From contig JAQFVV010006309.1 in the NCBI GenBank assembly GCA_028023455.1, positions 2,064,511 through 2,128,510 on the forward strand: DNA of 64,000 nt. Reading direction: 5' to 3'. The stretch comes from Epiperipatus broadwayi (Eukaryota > Onychophora > Udeonychophora > Euonychophora > Peripatidae). Under the pieces are notes generated by a model. That model worked only from the letters and a program-made list of their open reading frames with translations. It ran no database searches and was not told the origin of the DNA. Of this stretch, positions 35,369-48,339 are shown piece by piece. Both the position numbers and the translations under genes were made by a program. Each line of letters begins with the position of its first letter. Position 1 is the stretch's first letter.

Positions 35369-37518
35369 AATTAATTAAATCTGTTGTACTGGAAAATACT
35401 TCTTTTTGTTATTACCAGAAACATCACTAGGCCACTGTCAACATAGAAAATTTGATTTACTGTGATCAAAAATTTAATGATGATAAGATCTTAAACATTG
35501 TTGAAACAACTGAGGAACTGAACACATAAACAAACATCAGCCAAAAACAAATATAATTATTAATAATTTTTAAGTTTTATTAAATTGAAAAAAAATCCTA
35601 GTCAAAAAATGTTTGATCCAAATTTTCCAATCATCTTTGTTAGAAAGTGTACATGGATATTATGGTATATCAAACACTTCAGCAGATAATTTTGTTTTAT
35701 CACCTAAGAATTAAAGGAAATTATCATGATCTTTCTGCCAAAAATCTATCTACACAAATTCCATTCTCTTTTATTACATTTTAATAAAGCCAGTCTTGGA
35801 TGGAAGTTAACAGTGTGAAATGATCTTTCCTTAAACTGGTAAAAACATCAGTAAGAAACAAGGGTGTCTTATGCTTCTTAAACACTCATGAGGGCACACA
35901 TTTATGACATGACCTGTAAGGTTACCTCTGTGTAAGCAAATAGAAAAGATTATGATTTTACATAATCTGAAATATAAAACAATTCAATCAATAAATCACT
36001 AGTCAATGCAAACACACATTGAAAACTAAATTAATTTCCACTGAAATAGAGAACACATGAGTTAAAATAAAAAACTATTATCTGCTAAAGCTTTTAACAA
36101 CTAATAATAATAATGAAGACATACAATGGTTATAAAATATTAACTCACAATTCACTTTCTGATAAAGTGATAAAATAATATCTTAAGCTAATTCTCAATG
36201 CTTTTTAGATTCCATAAAGAAAAACTACATATAATAAGTTAAAGATTTATAAATTGATTAATATGCTAAACTTAGATGAATAAACCTATCATATGTTCTT
36301 TTAGCACCAAGTTTAAAGACTTAAGCCCTGGTTAAAATATAAAATGTTGTGTTACCTTCAGGCTTCAATTTTTCTCTTTGATTGATTCCAGCAGTGTGTA
36401 CAATGTTTTAATCCTGTCAAGAATACCCTACTGTGGTTTTTTTATCTCCATTAATCTGGTTGTGGAATATGGTCATTTTCAGGATCAATTTCGAACTAGG
36501 CAATTAGGACATGTTCATGATAACACAATTTTGAGTCTTAGATGGCTTGGCATAACATACTTTTAATATGGTTCTTTAAGGTGGATAGTTTTTGCATTAT
36601 GAATGGATGGTCACTATTTTCAATACTAAACATAATTATTTTTTTCCTTTTTCTTCTTCTCAAATGGTTTTCTTAGCAGTTAGCAATCTGCACTTAGCAA
36701 TCTTCTACTAGCAGTCTTGACTTCAAAATTAGCAAAAGAAAACAGCAATCGGCAATTTTAATACACAAATCTTAATTCACAATCCACAATTAGCAAATAT
36801 AAGACATCAACAGTCTCCAATTTAAAAATATAAAATATATATCTGAAGTCAAAGATTAGCAAATATAAAATATATCTGAGAATCAAAGAACAGAGTTTTT
36901 ATATACTATTCTTATCTCCTGCCAGATCTTAAAATCTAACCGGAGCTATATTTTATCTCTTGCTAGATTTTTAATTAAAATTTTAACAGGACTATTTTTA
37001 TCTTGTTTTTTTTTTCAAATATCAATTTTAATAAATTAGAAAATAATTCTCTACTTTTAAAATAGATTAAAACAAAAACAAAAAGAATTATCTCAATCAA
37101 ATCCTCTTTTAGATCAAAATATTTGTACGATTTCAAAATATAATCGAGTATAAACAAAGCAAAACTCTCCATAGAGTATAAAGAAAGCAAAACTCTCCAT
37201 ACAGTATTGCCACCCTGTGCCAACCAGAGTAATCAATGAATGCCAAAAGGCTTGTGCATAAAATCCCTATCTAATGCCTACTCATCCAATATCCCCAGAC
37301 TAGTTTCTGGCTTGTGGCCATCATCAGTGAGGAGCTTTGTATCTGAGAGCACTGCTTAATGATATAATCGAGTATGTGTGTTGGCATGTATGCTTACAAA
37401 CAAAAAAAAAAAATGCAAAATTTTAAGTAAAATTTTCTTGCCCGTTTTAAAATCTTTATAGATATGCATTTTATTTTAGATTTTAGAAGGAATGTTTTTG
37501 AAGTGGAGAATATCTCCA
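35369..37518 (-). mobile_element. 5' LTR (about 2 kb) of the antisense LTR retrotransposon
   Basis: Counterpart of 31.54-33.59 kb in the same order and orientation, next to the primer-binding site. The antisense start TGGAGA is at 37518; the end near 35371-35390 is blurred. It carries a ~210-base insertion at 37152-37361 that the other LTR lacks. Divergence between the LTRs indicates an old insertion. No flanking 5-base TSD could be confirmed. Confidence 0.72.
37138..37375 (+). mobile_element. Truncated foldback family F copy with 14-bp TSD
   Basis: Insert 37152-37361 between exact ATATAATCGAGTAT at 37138-37151 and 37362-37375. The empty equivalent in the sister LTR is near 33417-33433 (AATATAATTGAGTGTG). 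The insert holds the family F blocks GTGCCAACCAGAGTAATC, GGCTTGTGCATAAAATCCC and TTTCTGGCTTGTGGCC in one orientation only. Its first ~30 bases are tandemly duplicated (AAAGCAAAACTCTCCATA twice, at 37156 and 37186). Confidence 0.8.
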
Positions 37519-37687
37519 ATTAAATATATAAAGTATTTCTTCGATTAAACTATGTATTATTTTATTTAAATTCCCGACATTTTAACAAAATATCAGTCAT
37601 CTTTGTCAAGGTTAAGTTCTTAATAAAGAATTGTTAGATCTTAAGTAATAACAAGATTGTGCATGAAAGAAAAATTGATCATTTGTA

Positions 37688-38048
37688 TATATATATATTT
37701 GACAGTTGATTATTTAGAATAGATGGTATAATAACATTTTTGTTTCTTTCAATTTTACAATTATTTGATTTCAAGCTGATTCTAGAAGAAAGGGATAAAA
37801 TAAGTAGTCTTCACAAGACTGGAATATGTTGTGCTTCTTCAGATTTATTTAAACCACCTGGTCTTTTTAATATTTCAATAAATTTTTTCATGGTTCTCAA
37901 ATCATATTTTCTCCAATTATCAAATATTTTAACAGTATCAACAATTTCTATAAAAATGGAAGCAAAAGCTGATGTATTTATCTTTTGATTGAAGGCATTT
38001 TTATGCTGCCTAATTCTGACATTAATTTGTCTATTGAATTGACATACA
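37688..38048 (-). pseudogene. Penelope-like element C-terminal (endonuclease) relic, minus copy
   Basis: The minus frame 38083-37811 includes FNRQINVRIRQHKNAFNQK and a later FIEILKRPGGLNKSEEA, similar to the carboxy-terminal part of PLE GIY-YIG endonucleases (Arg-x-x-x-His region and end of the protein). The left boundary is at TATATATATA near 37690. It forms an inverted pair with 38.05-38.40 kb. No RT portion is present, so it is heavily 5' truncated. Confidence 0.6.
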
Positions 38049-38398
38049 TGGCTTTTTGAATTAATGTCAGAATTAGGGAGCATAAGCTAAATACATCAAC
38101 TTTTATTCACATTTTTAGCAAATTGGTCACACATCTGATTTTGACATTGCTAAAATACTTAATAATTTGGAAAAATATGATTTGAAAACCATGAAACAAT
38201 TTATTGAAATATTAAAAAGATCAGGTGGTTTAAATAAATCTAATGAAGCACAATCTATTCCAGACTTGTGGAAATGACTTATTTTATCTCTTTCTTCTAA
38301 AATTCATTTGAAACCAATTAATTATAAAACTGAGAGAAATAAAATTTTTGTTATACCATCTATTCAAAATAATCAACGATCAAATATATATATATAAA
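38049..38398 (+). pseudogene. Penelope-like element C-terminal relic, plus copy
   Basis: Mirror image of the preceding relic: the nucleotides for INVRIREHK near 38064-38090 and ATTTATTGAAATATTAAAAA at 38199 correspond to the minus copy, and both end in a TATATATA run (38387-38396). Frameshifted. The arms meet at TTCTGACATTAAT / ATTAATGTCAGAA around a ~35-base loop (about 38017-38072). Confidence 0.6.
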
Positions 38399-38399
38399 T

Positions 38400-40140
38400 G
38401 ACTGTTCTTTATCTTATGCTAAACTTATTATTATTTAAAATCTAACAGTTCTTCATTATGATTTTAATCATAATGATGATGAATATTTTGTTATGCAAAA
38501 TGTCAAAAATTTAAACAAAATAATAGAAATTTTATTCCAAATAATACTTTATTTACATTATGTAACTGAATATATATATATTGAAGTGAAGCAGTGCATA
38601 TCTGCAGGCATATATGTTTGTTTTATGTTTGCTCAAATTGTAAACTATTTCCTAACATATGTTATATATTTCGGTATATCCACATGTTATTTTCTAAATC
38701 ATCCCATATTTTAAGTTCAGTTTTAAATAAATGTTTTATTAGAAAAAAGAATGTGATCAATTAAGTAATAGGAGTGTAATATATTTCATACAATGAGAGA
38801 TAAACCAGCTAGTGGAAACAAGCCATTACTAATGCCTTATTTCCTAATCTAGTGAGACAATTGGGTTACAATCTAACACCTTTTAACATCTACACACATT
38901 TTAAGGTGTAAACTATGGAGTTGAAACAAATATCAAGAAATCCATGTGGCTGCATGAAAATTGAGGAAGCAAAATTTGGATAGAACATCAATTAGAGAAA
39001 AGTAAAGTAAAATCCATCAAGAAACTCACAAGGTATGCCCCCAGGCATATATTAATGATAGGTAAGAGGAGAATGGGGCATTGCTATTAATTGGCAGCTT
39101 ACATTTTTAAGAAGTTTATTCTGATGTATTTTGAAGAAATTATTAGTGAAAATTATTTATTGAAGATTATTAGAAATTATTTATTGAACGAATACTTGCA
39201 AGAAAAACTCTGTTTAATTATATATAAAATGCATTCAGTATCTGCCATCATGTATGAGTAGTCGGCCACCCACTTCTACATGGTCATCAGGTGAAGTAGG
39301 CATCCAAGAAGTTCATTTGTGTCATCAATATCTATCCACCCCTTATCATCACCATGCAAGTCCCAAAAGCAAAGAAACACTTCATTAATCTGCGAGGAAG
39401 GAAATCCAAAAATGTCCATCTAGCTGGTAATGTGATGTTTATTAGCTGGTAATATGTTCCAACTCACTCTTAAAACAATGTAACTGTAATTCAGTTATTA
39501 ATATACTTTTATTTTTAAGCAGTCTTAACTTATAAAATTTTGATATATGTGTACTTTATAATTCTACTGGTTTTTAAATATTTAAGAAAATAAATTTTGA
39601 CTTCTTTAGTATTTCTGTTATTAGGTTAACTTGAATGATGGATGGAGTTGAATTTAAATTAGAGTTGTTTACACTTCCCTACTCTCAACATTCCCCTGGG
39701 ACAGTGTGAGTTTGGGAAGGCATGAAGTTTTAAAACTGTATATTCTCTCCCCGCCCCCAACATGTTAAGTAAAATTTATCATTAAATTTGTGAGAATTAT
39801 TTTTAACTTACTGAAGAATGGTGAGCGCTTTTAAAAATCTGTTATATATATGTAAATTTTATGAACCATGTTTGCCTATTAAGATTTAACCTAAAATATC
39901 ATTTTATATATACAAGTATATGTTTGAAAATATATATGTAAATCATATTAGATTCAATGCCTTACCTCATCTGGTGGAATAATGATGACCCTACTGTTTA
40001 CATTTTATTTTATGATAGGAAAAATAATATTAATAATTCTTCATTATTATCATCCAGGATATATCACATGAAGGTAAATTTGTAATTCTATATAAATGTA
40101 TATACTGCATTATACGTTACTTAATATGTCTGTAAAATAA
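38400..40140. other. Intergenic stretch without recognisable gene
   Basis: AT-rich with two less AT-rich patches (about 38760-39070 and 39240-39470) that match nothing I know. A short direct repeat TAGCTGGTAAT occurs at about 39421 and 39443. Confidence 0.5.
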
Positions 40141-42940
40141 AGCACAATCTGTATATAGTGTACCAGTCGAAAAGAAGCCAACACATCAATAAACCCAAAC
40201 TCAAAGTCGGATTCAAACTCAGGCGGTTCAAACTGAATTCAAACCCAACTCACAAGCTCAGACCAAATCAATGGATGACATATATCAATGGTACATGACT
40301 ATGTGCCAAGGAACTAGCTCAACGGATGATGAAGATTAATGAGACCCCTGATTTAACTCTAATGAAGTATAATAAAATAATTAAGAATCTTTATAAGTCA
40401 ACTCATATATATATATATGTGTTCGGGTTTCCAATACAGACAGCGAGCATTAATATTAAAAACAATTATTGAATAAGAAAGAAAGTTAAAAACCAAATGT
40501 GTTAATAAAATGTTTAATAATAATAATAATTTTGTTCAACTTTTAGATTATGATATAGATTATCTCTAGTCTTTAAACGGAATTTATATTTACAATAAAA
40601 ATGGCAGGCCTTATTATATGCCAATACGATTACGCAATATTCTAGGAGAAATATATATATCTATGGCCCGACGAGGAAGTAAAAGTAGATAAAGGTATTT
40701 GGCTGTGACAGAAATTATGATTCAAATTCTAAAAGAAAGAATGTGAGATTTATTTTCGCATTCGTAAATCAATTCACAAAGAGCAAGATACGTGTTTAGG
40801 GCATAACTTTAATATTTAATAGAAAACTACTGGAACTAAGAAATAAATGGTACTGACGACTTATGAGCTATAAGAATAAATATGAAAAATAATGGCTTGT
40901 CTGTGATTTGAGAAAATAGCAGGGCACTTGTATTTGACAAGTCTTTGATGCCCTATATGAAGGATCCATAGAACACGGAAAACCAGGTTGGGTCGTAGCC
41001 TCAAACCTTTGGTGTTCTAAATATAAAATGAGCAAGTGAGGAAGTACTTTCTTCCTATGTAATTTAACGAACAGTAATATCACTGAGGACAAGCCTGTGA
41101 AGCAGGAGATGACTCGCGTCAGCAACGTTCGGAAAAATGATAACTTGGTAATCATCTTTTAATTAATAAAACCCAAGAATGCTCTACGTGATAACCTGAC
41201 CAAGTTGAATTAAAGTCAAACGAGCTTTAACTAAAAAGTACTTACTGCAATTATAGAATCATATTAATCATGCCCCAAACGTCATGCTCTCCCTGAATAT
41301 TAATACAGAAATACAAATTTAAATTAGAATATGTTCACTTTATTCCCTTTATCAACCTTTAGCAAAACATTTTAATATTATTAATGTGAATAAATGAATA
41401 TTATAAACTCAGTAAAGTGGCCAGGAGCATAGGTTAGAAATTGAGCTAATAATTTATGATTATTAACCATTAATAAAAATAGAAAAAATTGTATAACTCC
41501 TTCAACTCGATAATTAATAGAACTGTATCCAATGAGTTCTAATGGGTAAGAATTACTATAAAAATTAATATAATGTTATTTAACAAGGCAAACGCAACGA
41601 AGGAAATTATTATCGAGTTGAAGTTTTACTGGCATATAATTAAAAATAAACAACATTAATAAATCACACAATAAATATATATAATATAATAAATGAACCA
41701 CCATTGTAAGAAAAGAGAAAGTTAACAAATATTAAATTTAAAGACTAGAGATTAAGATAGAGAATTACTACATAATTTAAAATAACATTAATACATTAAG
41801 GAAAGAGAAGAGCTTTTAACAGTACTTAATTTAAAGGTAGTGTAAAATAAAGTTCGAAGACCGGCGAGAAAGTAGCGGTTCATATAAGAAAGATATTACC
41901 ATTTCTTCATGGTTGGCTCCTTAAATTACACACGGCAGAGTCCAGTTGGATGAAACATAGATGCGCATTTTGGAAAATTATTTGAATAGCATTTTGTTTG
42001 ATTTTCACAATTTTAGCAGCATGATTGGTCCAGAAAAGATTCAGCAGCTTCATTGAAGATTTTTAGGGGACCTCAGGAACAATTGCCAGATTCCTGATGT
42101 TTTAGCCCTTCACCATGATCGAAACACTATTTAATTTTATAATTTAAAAACGCACAGAGTTGACTGCACTTCTCTACAACAAAGATGGCTTCTCCTCTAA
42201 TGAAATATATATGGCTTCTTTTAATGAGGAATAATAGCTGCTTGGAAACTTTTCCTGGGCTCTTTATACTATATCTGATGCCTTCAGGCTAGTGCTTCTT
42301 TCCTAATCAATCTTACAAAAATTTACTAGTTGTTTTTAGATACATTCCTTTGATAAGGCTTTCAAACTCATTAACTTGAATTCATTTTCTAATTAGAAAA
42401 TGAATTTTTAAAATCAGAAAATGATTTTAATTAGGACCGTCCTTACATTTTAAATACTTATCATTTTTTCTAATTAATAAAACTTTACCTATTGTTTTTG
42501 GAAAGGGACAATCTGAAAGCTTATCGAAAGAATGTAGCTTTTAATCACTAAAAATTTGAACAAACTATTTAAAGTAAAATAAAACATTTCCGATGCAATG
42601 AAACTTTAGAACGAATATGTACATTTAAATATTTATAAATATATACGCACAATCCACGCAGTTATAATATATATAAATTCATGAATAATTCTAACATGAA
42701 TTTATTAATAGAAATGATTAGTTTAAATCTCAAATGAGTTAATTTTAACATGCATTTATAATAGTTTTTCTTTAAGGAAACTAGCATGGACTGAACGTAT
42801 AAAGCCCCATTGCATCGGCAATTCAAGGTTAGTACAAGGGTTTGAAGTTGGCTACATGTGAAAGATCATGAAGCTAGGATCGAACTTAGATCCGACTGCT
42901 TCAATAGGTAATTTAATGAAGAGTTGCATGCTATCATCTA
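40141..42940. other. Second CpG-retaining block
   Basis: CpG is frequent (for example GGCCCGACGAGGAAG at 40665, AAGACCGGCGAGAAAG at 41857, CACACGGCAGAG at 41929) compared with neighbours. A 95-codon minus frame (41155-40868) has no recognisable domain. Around 42386-42430 there is a short palindromic cluster (TCATTTTCTAATTAGAAAATGA). The block could be a younger unidentified transposable element or an unmethylated noncoding region. Confidence 0.4.
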
Positions 42941-42949
42941 TATTATATG

Positions 42950-45890
42950 TGATTACCCCCCCCCATATATTAAATAGAGCAATATTAAAATTCTAAGTTA
43001 AGATTTATTAAAAAATATTGTGTTGTGAATGGGTCTTGAATTTTATCCAAACTCTTTATAATTATCCAGAGATAATTCTTGATAAAATGACTTTTATAAT
43101 ATTTAGTAGTGTGGGTGGAGGAAGGTGTATATAATTATTACTGACTATTCTTATAATTTGTGTTACTGCTCTCCATATTCATTGTCATGGTTTATTATAA
43201 CTTTATTACCCCCGCTCATTCTGCATGGTTCACTCATCATATGGTCAAACTGTGTAATGGCAGGCCAGATGTTTTGCATGCCCCAAAGTTCCTAATGTAA
43301 GCATTAGCATCAGTCTAGGTTCTGTGTGGAACCAGAGACTCCTTGTGACCCCAAATTCCTAGATTTAACACATCTTCTTTATTTCCTTTGGTATGCACCC
43401 TTGATTAGCAGCAGATGCATCTCTATGGCAGGGACATCCATCCTTCATTCATGAACTATGTCACCAGATTACTTGGCTGATCTTTATTATGATTATTCGT
43501 TCTTACCATGGACAACATTTTTGATGAGGATAGTACCGCAATGTTCTTAAATGATTTATTTGTTTAATCTTCACCTATGCATGAGTAACCCTGGGTAACC
43601 TTAAAATCAAGCCCATCCACAAATGACATCTCAGTTCATTGTTGTTTCAAATCCATAATGGCTGATAGCCACTTATAAATATTAATTATGAATTAATGTA
43701 GGTACACCCTGTAAATGTAATTCACTCATAATGGTGTAAAACACCAATAGAATCTTTTATTTAACAAACCTGTAAGCTACCTATTCACTATATTCATTCC
43801 TATAATAAACTTTGAGTATAATTATTAATTATATAAATAAACAAACAAACTAGTGAGATAAGTATGCCTTGAAGAAGACTATATAAAATAGTTGATAAGT
43901 TGCATTTTTTTTTATTGATTATAGTCATATAAAAAACAATTTTTTAAAAAAGGAATTTGGTTGCTTATTTATATATGGATATTTATGAACTACTTTGGAA
44001 AAAAAAACTGTGTGACTGATATATTAAATTATTAATTATATGTACATTATTTGTAAATCTGAACCATAACATAATTATATAGAATTAAGAATATTGTTAA
44101 GTATTAAACTAGTGCATTCCCCGGCTTTGAACTTGATCAATAAAGTGACATGTAAGGTTGTTTTATTAAATTAATATAAAAGTCTAGATCAATAGAATAT
44201 GGAAGTAGGTCTCTAGGTAATCAAGTAACCAAAGTATATATATTTGAGTGCTAGTGCAGATATGCCCTGGCTAGTGAGGGTATGCCCCGAGTCAATAAAA
44301 AAAACCCTGAAGAAGAGTTTATTCAAACCCTGACCCATGTCTTGGTGTATGAAGAAGGTATGCTGTGTGATATCAAGGATGTTAATTATGTAGTTTGAGA
44401 CTAGGAAGCCTAGATAGAGGTTTAAACTAGGAGCATGGAGGTAGCCCTATGTCTGTTCATTGAGAGTCTCTGGTCTTTCGGTCTTGTTGATTGATTACAC
44501 AATCTTGACCATTACAATATATATACAATAAGGGATGCCTCCAACAATCAGATATATACCATAAGGCCCAATCCCAATTCAAGCCCATAATATTAATATT
44601 TCTTATTAAGTGATAGAATTAGGTAATGTTAGGACACATAAACTAACAAATCAGTTCTCACAACCTAAAATTTAAACCGAATATAAATAAACATTAAAAC
44701 AAAAGTTAAACCTAATGGGTCAAATGGATATCATGACACACAATAGATCAGAGGAATGAACTTAATCAAAAAAAAAAAAATAATGTATATAATATTAAAG
44801 TAAATAAAACTTCAACGTTTATTTTCTTATCTTTTCATACAATTTTGTTTTAATAGATTGTTCATGTTAATATTTAGCCAAAGATGATGTCAACAATAAA
44901 ATAAAAAGATTAGCATAAACTGGCTTAATATATATAAAGGTATATTAAATGAACTTTGTTCAAGGAGAAAAAAAACAATCTTTTACCTGAGTAAAAAAAA
45001 ATCACTATTCCCTGTATTAAGGAGTTAAAAAAAGAATTTTAAGATTTGTGTCAAACCAATTTGAACTCGTAATAGTGTTGAAGAAATATTTCACAAAAAT
45101 TTTAGAAAACAAATAGAAACATTTAGTTCTAAAACATCTAGGCAAAGAGTTCGCAAATTAATAATTTAAGAACAAAATGAAGTATTTAAATCTTTATAAA
45201 AAGAATCACCATTGATTCCTAGCTATAAATTTCTGGATTTAAATCTGAAACATGCAGTAGTAGAAAAATATTGATGCTTCTCCAACTAATATCAACTATA
45301 AAATATTTATATAAATATCAATTAAAATAATCATGCATTGCTGAAAACGAATGTATGGAAGAAAAGCCATTGTCCACAGAGCTAGAAATTGCCAAGACCA
45401 GCATGGGATTGTCCTATTTCTACATGCCCGGATTGATAAATATCAAAATGGTCCATAATAAATTATTTTCTTTTACACTTCATTCCAAAACTTTAGTTCG
45501 AAGGCTAATTAAGTCATCGATTCCACCAGATGTTCGAATTCTTAACTGTGCATAAAGAAATTACCATGGATTCATAAGAATAAGCCATCAGAACATTGTC
45601 CATATGAACTGTAAAACCTATTCATAATGTTGACATCATCGATAATTAATTGTTTGTATGTTATATATAATAATTTAATTTTTTTTATTTTAATAATCCG
45701 ATCATTTTAAATGAGACAAGGTAAGATGCTATCTAAGATATCTATTAATTCCATATTTATATATATACAACAAGACACACATTTGTTAATTGTTTAATTT
45801 AAAGGTTGTGCTAATTATTAATATTTTTAATATATTTTGTATGTGTAATGCACACACGTTATACATAACAAGGGCAGCTATTAAACCATT
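42950..45890. other. Intergenic stretch, unassigned
   Basis: Patches 43140-43740 and 44100-44500 are less AT-rich and look like decayed repeats of an unidentified family. A 66-codon plus frame at 45355-45555 is unassigned. No RT, transposase or host protein motif was found in either strand. Confidence 0.45.
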
Positions 45891-45901
45891 ATGGCATTAA
45901 T

Positions 45902-45972
45902 TAAGACAAAAAAAAGTGAATATGTTACTATATTTAACTAAGACAAAAAAAGTGAATATGTTACTATATTTA
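45902..45972 (+). repeat. Two tandem copies of a ~36-base unit
   Basis: TAAGACAAAAAAAAGTGAAT followed by ATGTTACTATATTTA at 45902-45938 is repeated almost exactly at 45939-45972. Recent local duplication. Confidence 0.9.
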
Positions 45973-47060
45973 TAATAATGTATATAAATAATATGGAGTT
46001 TGTTTATTTTAATCAGGACATGTAGTGGCTATTCTTTATGGGATCAAGATGGGAAACACTGGTATAAATAAAACATAAATGATGAATAACCATGACTGTC
46101 TAAATGAGTTCTTCCCAACTTGGTTTTAAATTTTATTATCCAAATATTTGGAGTGATCATAAAATCCCTTATCCATTCATTACATCTGAATGCTTTCCTA
46201 GTAAATTATTTTATTCTAAATTAAGAGTTTATCATGTTTATTTTAAATTTTAATATTATAATTATTATTGTAGTTTGGGAGACAGAATCTTAAAAGTAAG
46301 AGTAGGATCTCATTCTTTGCTTAATAATCCTCAAGTGTTAAAAAAATAAACGATTTAATTATTGAATATAATTCAGATAAACTCTGAGATACTCATTTAT
46401 ATACAATATTATAGAAGATAGGGTCCCTGTGTGTGGGAATGCAGGTTGTGCAGGTCACAAAGGTGCCTAGATAATTAATAAAAGTTATATATACATAAGA
46501 ATGTTTACATTTTTTAATTACATCATTGTTTAGAAATACTTTTAGTGTAAATATTTTTTCTTTAAATATGGAATACTTCTTTACTTAAACTAATTATGAC
46601 AGTTTCTCAGGTCATGAATTTTGAGGTTCAAGATTGAAATAAATTACATATATGTTGTTATTTTTGTGCTAAACTGAACAGGCTGAACACCATTTTGTTC
46701 CAAATTGCCTTATTGTTGGAAACACATTCTTTAGTTAAATATAAATGCAATACTTATTTGTTTAGACATGTGACAATTTCTTGAGCCTCAAAATATACTA
46801 TACATAGATACTACCATTGCACAAAACCAAACTGGTCTACACCTTTGTGCAGCTATAATTAATAAAATTTATATGTAAATGAATATGTTTAGATTTTCCA
46901 AATACTTTTATTTAAATATCACAATCTATATATAAAAAAGAATACCTTACTATTAATTATTTATGTAAAAATAACACTTAATTTAAAAATATTGCCTCAA
47001 AATTACAGTAATTCTATATGTGATGAAATTGTATTTGTTAATGCTATTTTTCACATTAAA
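45973..47060. other. AT-rich stretch, unassigned
   Basis: Diverged direct repeats of short segments (AATTAATAAAAGTTATAT near 46471 and AATTAATAAAATTTATAT near 46858) suggest an old duplicated insertion. No gene is seen. Confidence 0.4.
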
Positions 47061-47064
47061 TCAG

Positions 47065-47150
47065 TTTGGGGTAGAGGTAGAGTATCTGACTTCTGAAGAT
47101 GGAATCGTGGCATTGATTCTGCTGATGACTTGTGTAATTTTTTTAAAATA
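47065..47150 (+). mobile_element. tRNA-like SINE head (family C-like)
   Basis: GGGGTAGAGGTAGAGTATCT (A-box-like) is followed by GGCATTGATTCTGC (B-box-like) about 40 bases on, then a T-rich run. Diverged tRNA-derived SINE; no TSD seen. Confidence 0.45.
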
Positions 47151-48235
47151 GCAATATTAATCTTTTTTTAGTATGCTGCATTACATTTTTATACATTTTA
47201 TTGAATAACTTTACCTATTTTTAATAACAATATCTTTTTTTAATGTCATATTATTGTTTAATGGCCCTCTGTTGATTGTTATAACTTCACATATATCCAC
47301 TCGATTAGGAAACTGTTGTATATATATATAAATTTCGATTTATTATATTAGATTTCTATTTGTTATATATTGTTACATAATTTTCTGCTAAAGGAAAAGA
47401 GAATGAGTGTAACAAAAAGCAGAAATAAGAAAAAGAGCACAGTTTTATTAAGCATTGGGGATTTAGACTGTCACCATTGAAAATTAAACATATATAAAAG
47501 AGTGTGATTTGGACCAAGGCTGTTCCTGGTGAATTTTGCCTCTTCAGATACCAAAGCGAACCTAGGGACAATCACAGAATACACGTTTTATTAGTTTGAA
47601 TAAGTCATAAAATTTATGTTATAATTTATATTAGATAAATGTACATACGTATTCATTTATTATTCAATTGAATCCCATTATATAAACTTACTTATGTGCA
47701 AATATTATTTTGTAAAATATTTATTATTATCTAGATACACAGCAAATAATTAATGTGTTAAAAGTGTCTACAAAATATTATATCTATGCTAATAGAACCA
47801 ATTGCTTGATGTTTCCCCCCCAAGGTGGTATAATAGATTCTAAGAATTTATTGAATAAACAAAGTATAAAAATTTCTACCTTTAAAGTAAATCCTTAAAA
47901 TCCCTAGATACTTCGCTATGTAACTTGATTAAGTTAAGCTGAAATAACAAGTATAGAAAAAAAAATAGTCTATTAATGAACAGACATTTGAGATTGAGAT
48001 GCTGACTTTGTTAATAAAAAGCATAATTTTTATGCATGAGAGATTCAGAAGTCATTTTTTAGCTAATTAAAACGGTGGCTAAAACCGATCTAGTAAAACT
48101 GATTGTTATTTATCACATCGTGGCCATCAAAGTCTGGAGAGTTTTAAGTAAATAAAAAAATAAAAGTGTAAATTTTAATTTTTTAATATTCTATTATGTG
48201 TTTTGTTTAACAAAATTATATATAATTTATATTGC
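47151..48235. other. AT-rich stretch without gene
   Basis: AT-rich; a 71-codon minus frame at 47571-47356 has no recognisable feature. Confidence 0.5.
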
Positions 48236-48239
48236 TTAA

Positions 48240-48335
48240 AAGATAGCTGGATAGTTAATGGTCATGTGAAAGTCTGAGTTCAAACCTCTATATATTACAT
48301 ATTAGAATGCAGGTAAAAGCCTGTACTATAGGGGA
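48240..48335 (+). mobile_element. tRNA-like SINE head (family C)
   Basis: GATAGCTGGATAGTTAATGG as A-box region and CTGAGTTCAAACCTC as B box, joined by TCATGTGAAAGT. The same head appears antisense at 59.87-59.95 kb (CAAACTCAGACTTTCACATG). Two independent occurrences make this a repeat family rather than a tRNA gene. Confidence 0.6.
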
Positions 48336-48339
48336 AAAA

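Noticed and set aside
40868-41155. 95-codon minus open frame
   Set aside because: No family recognised; hydrophobic and Cys/Pro content is unremarkable, and its start has no support.
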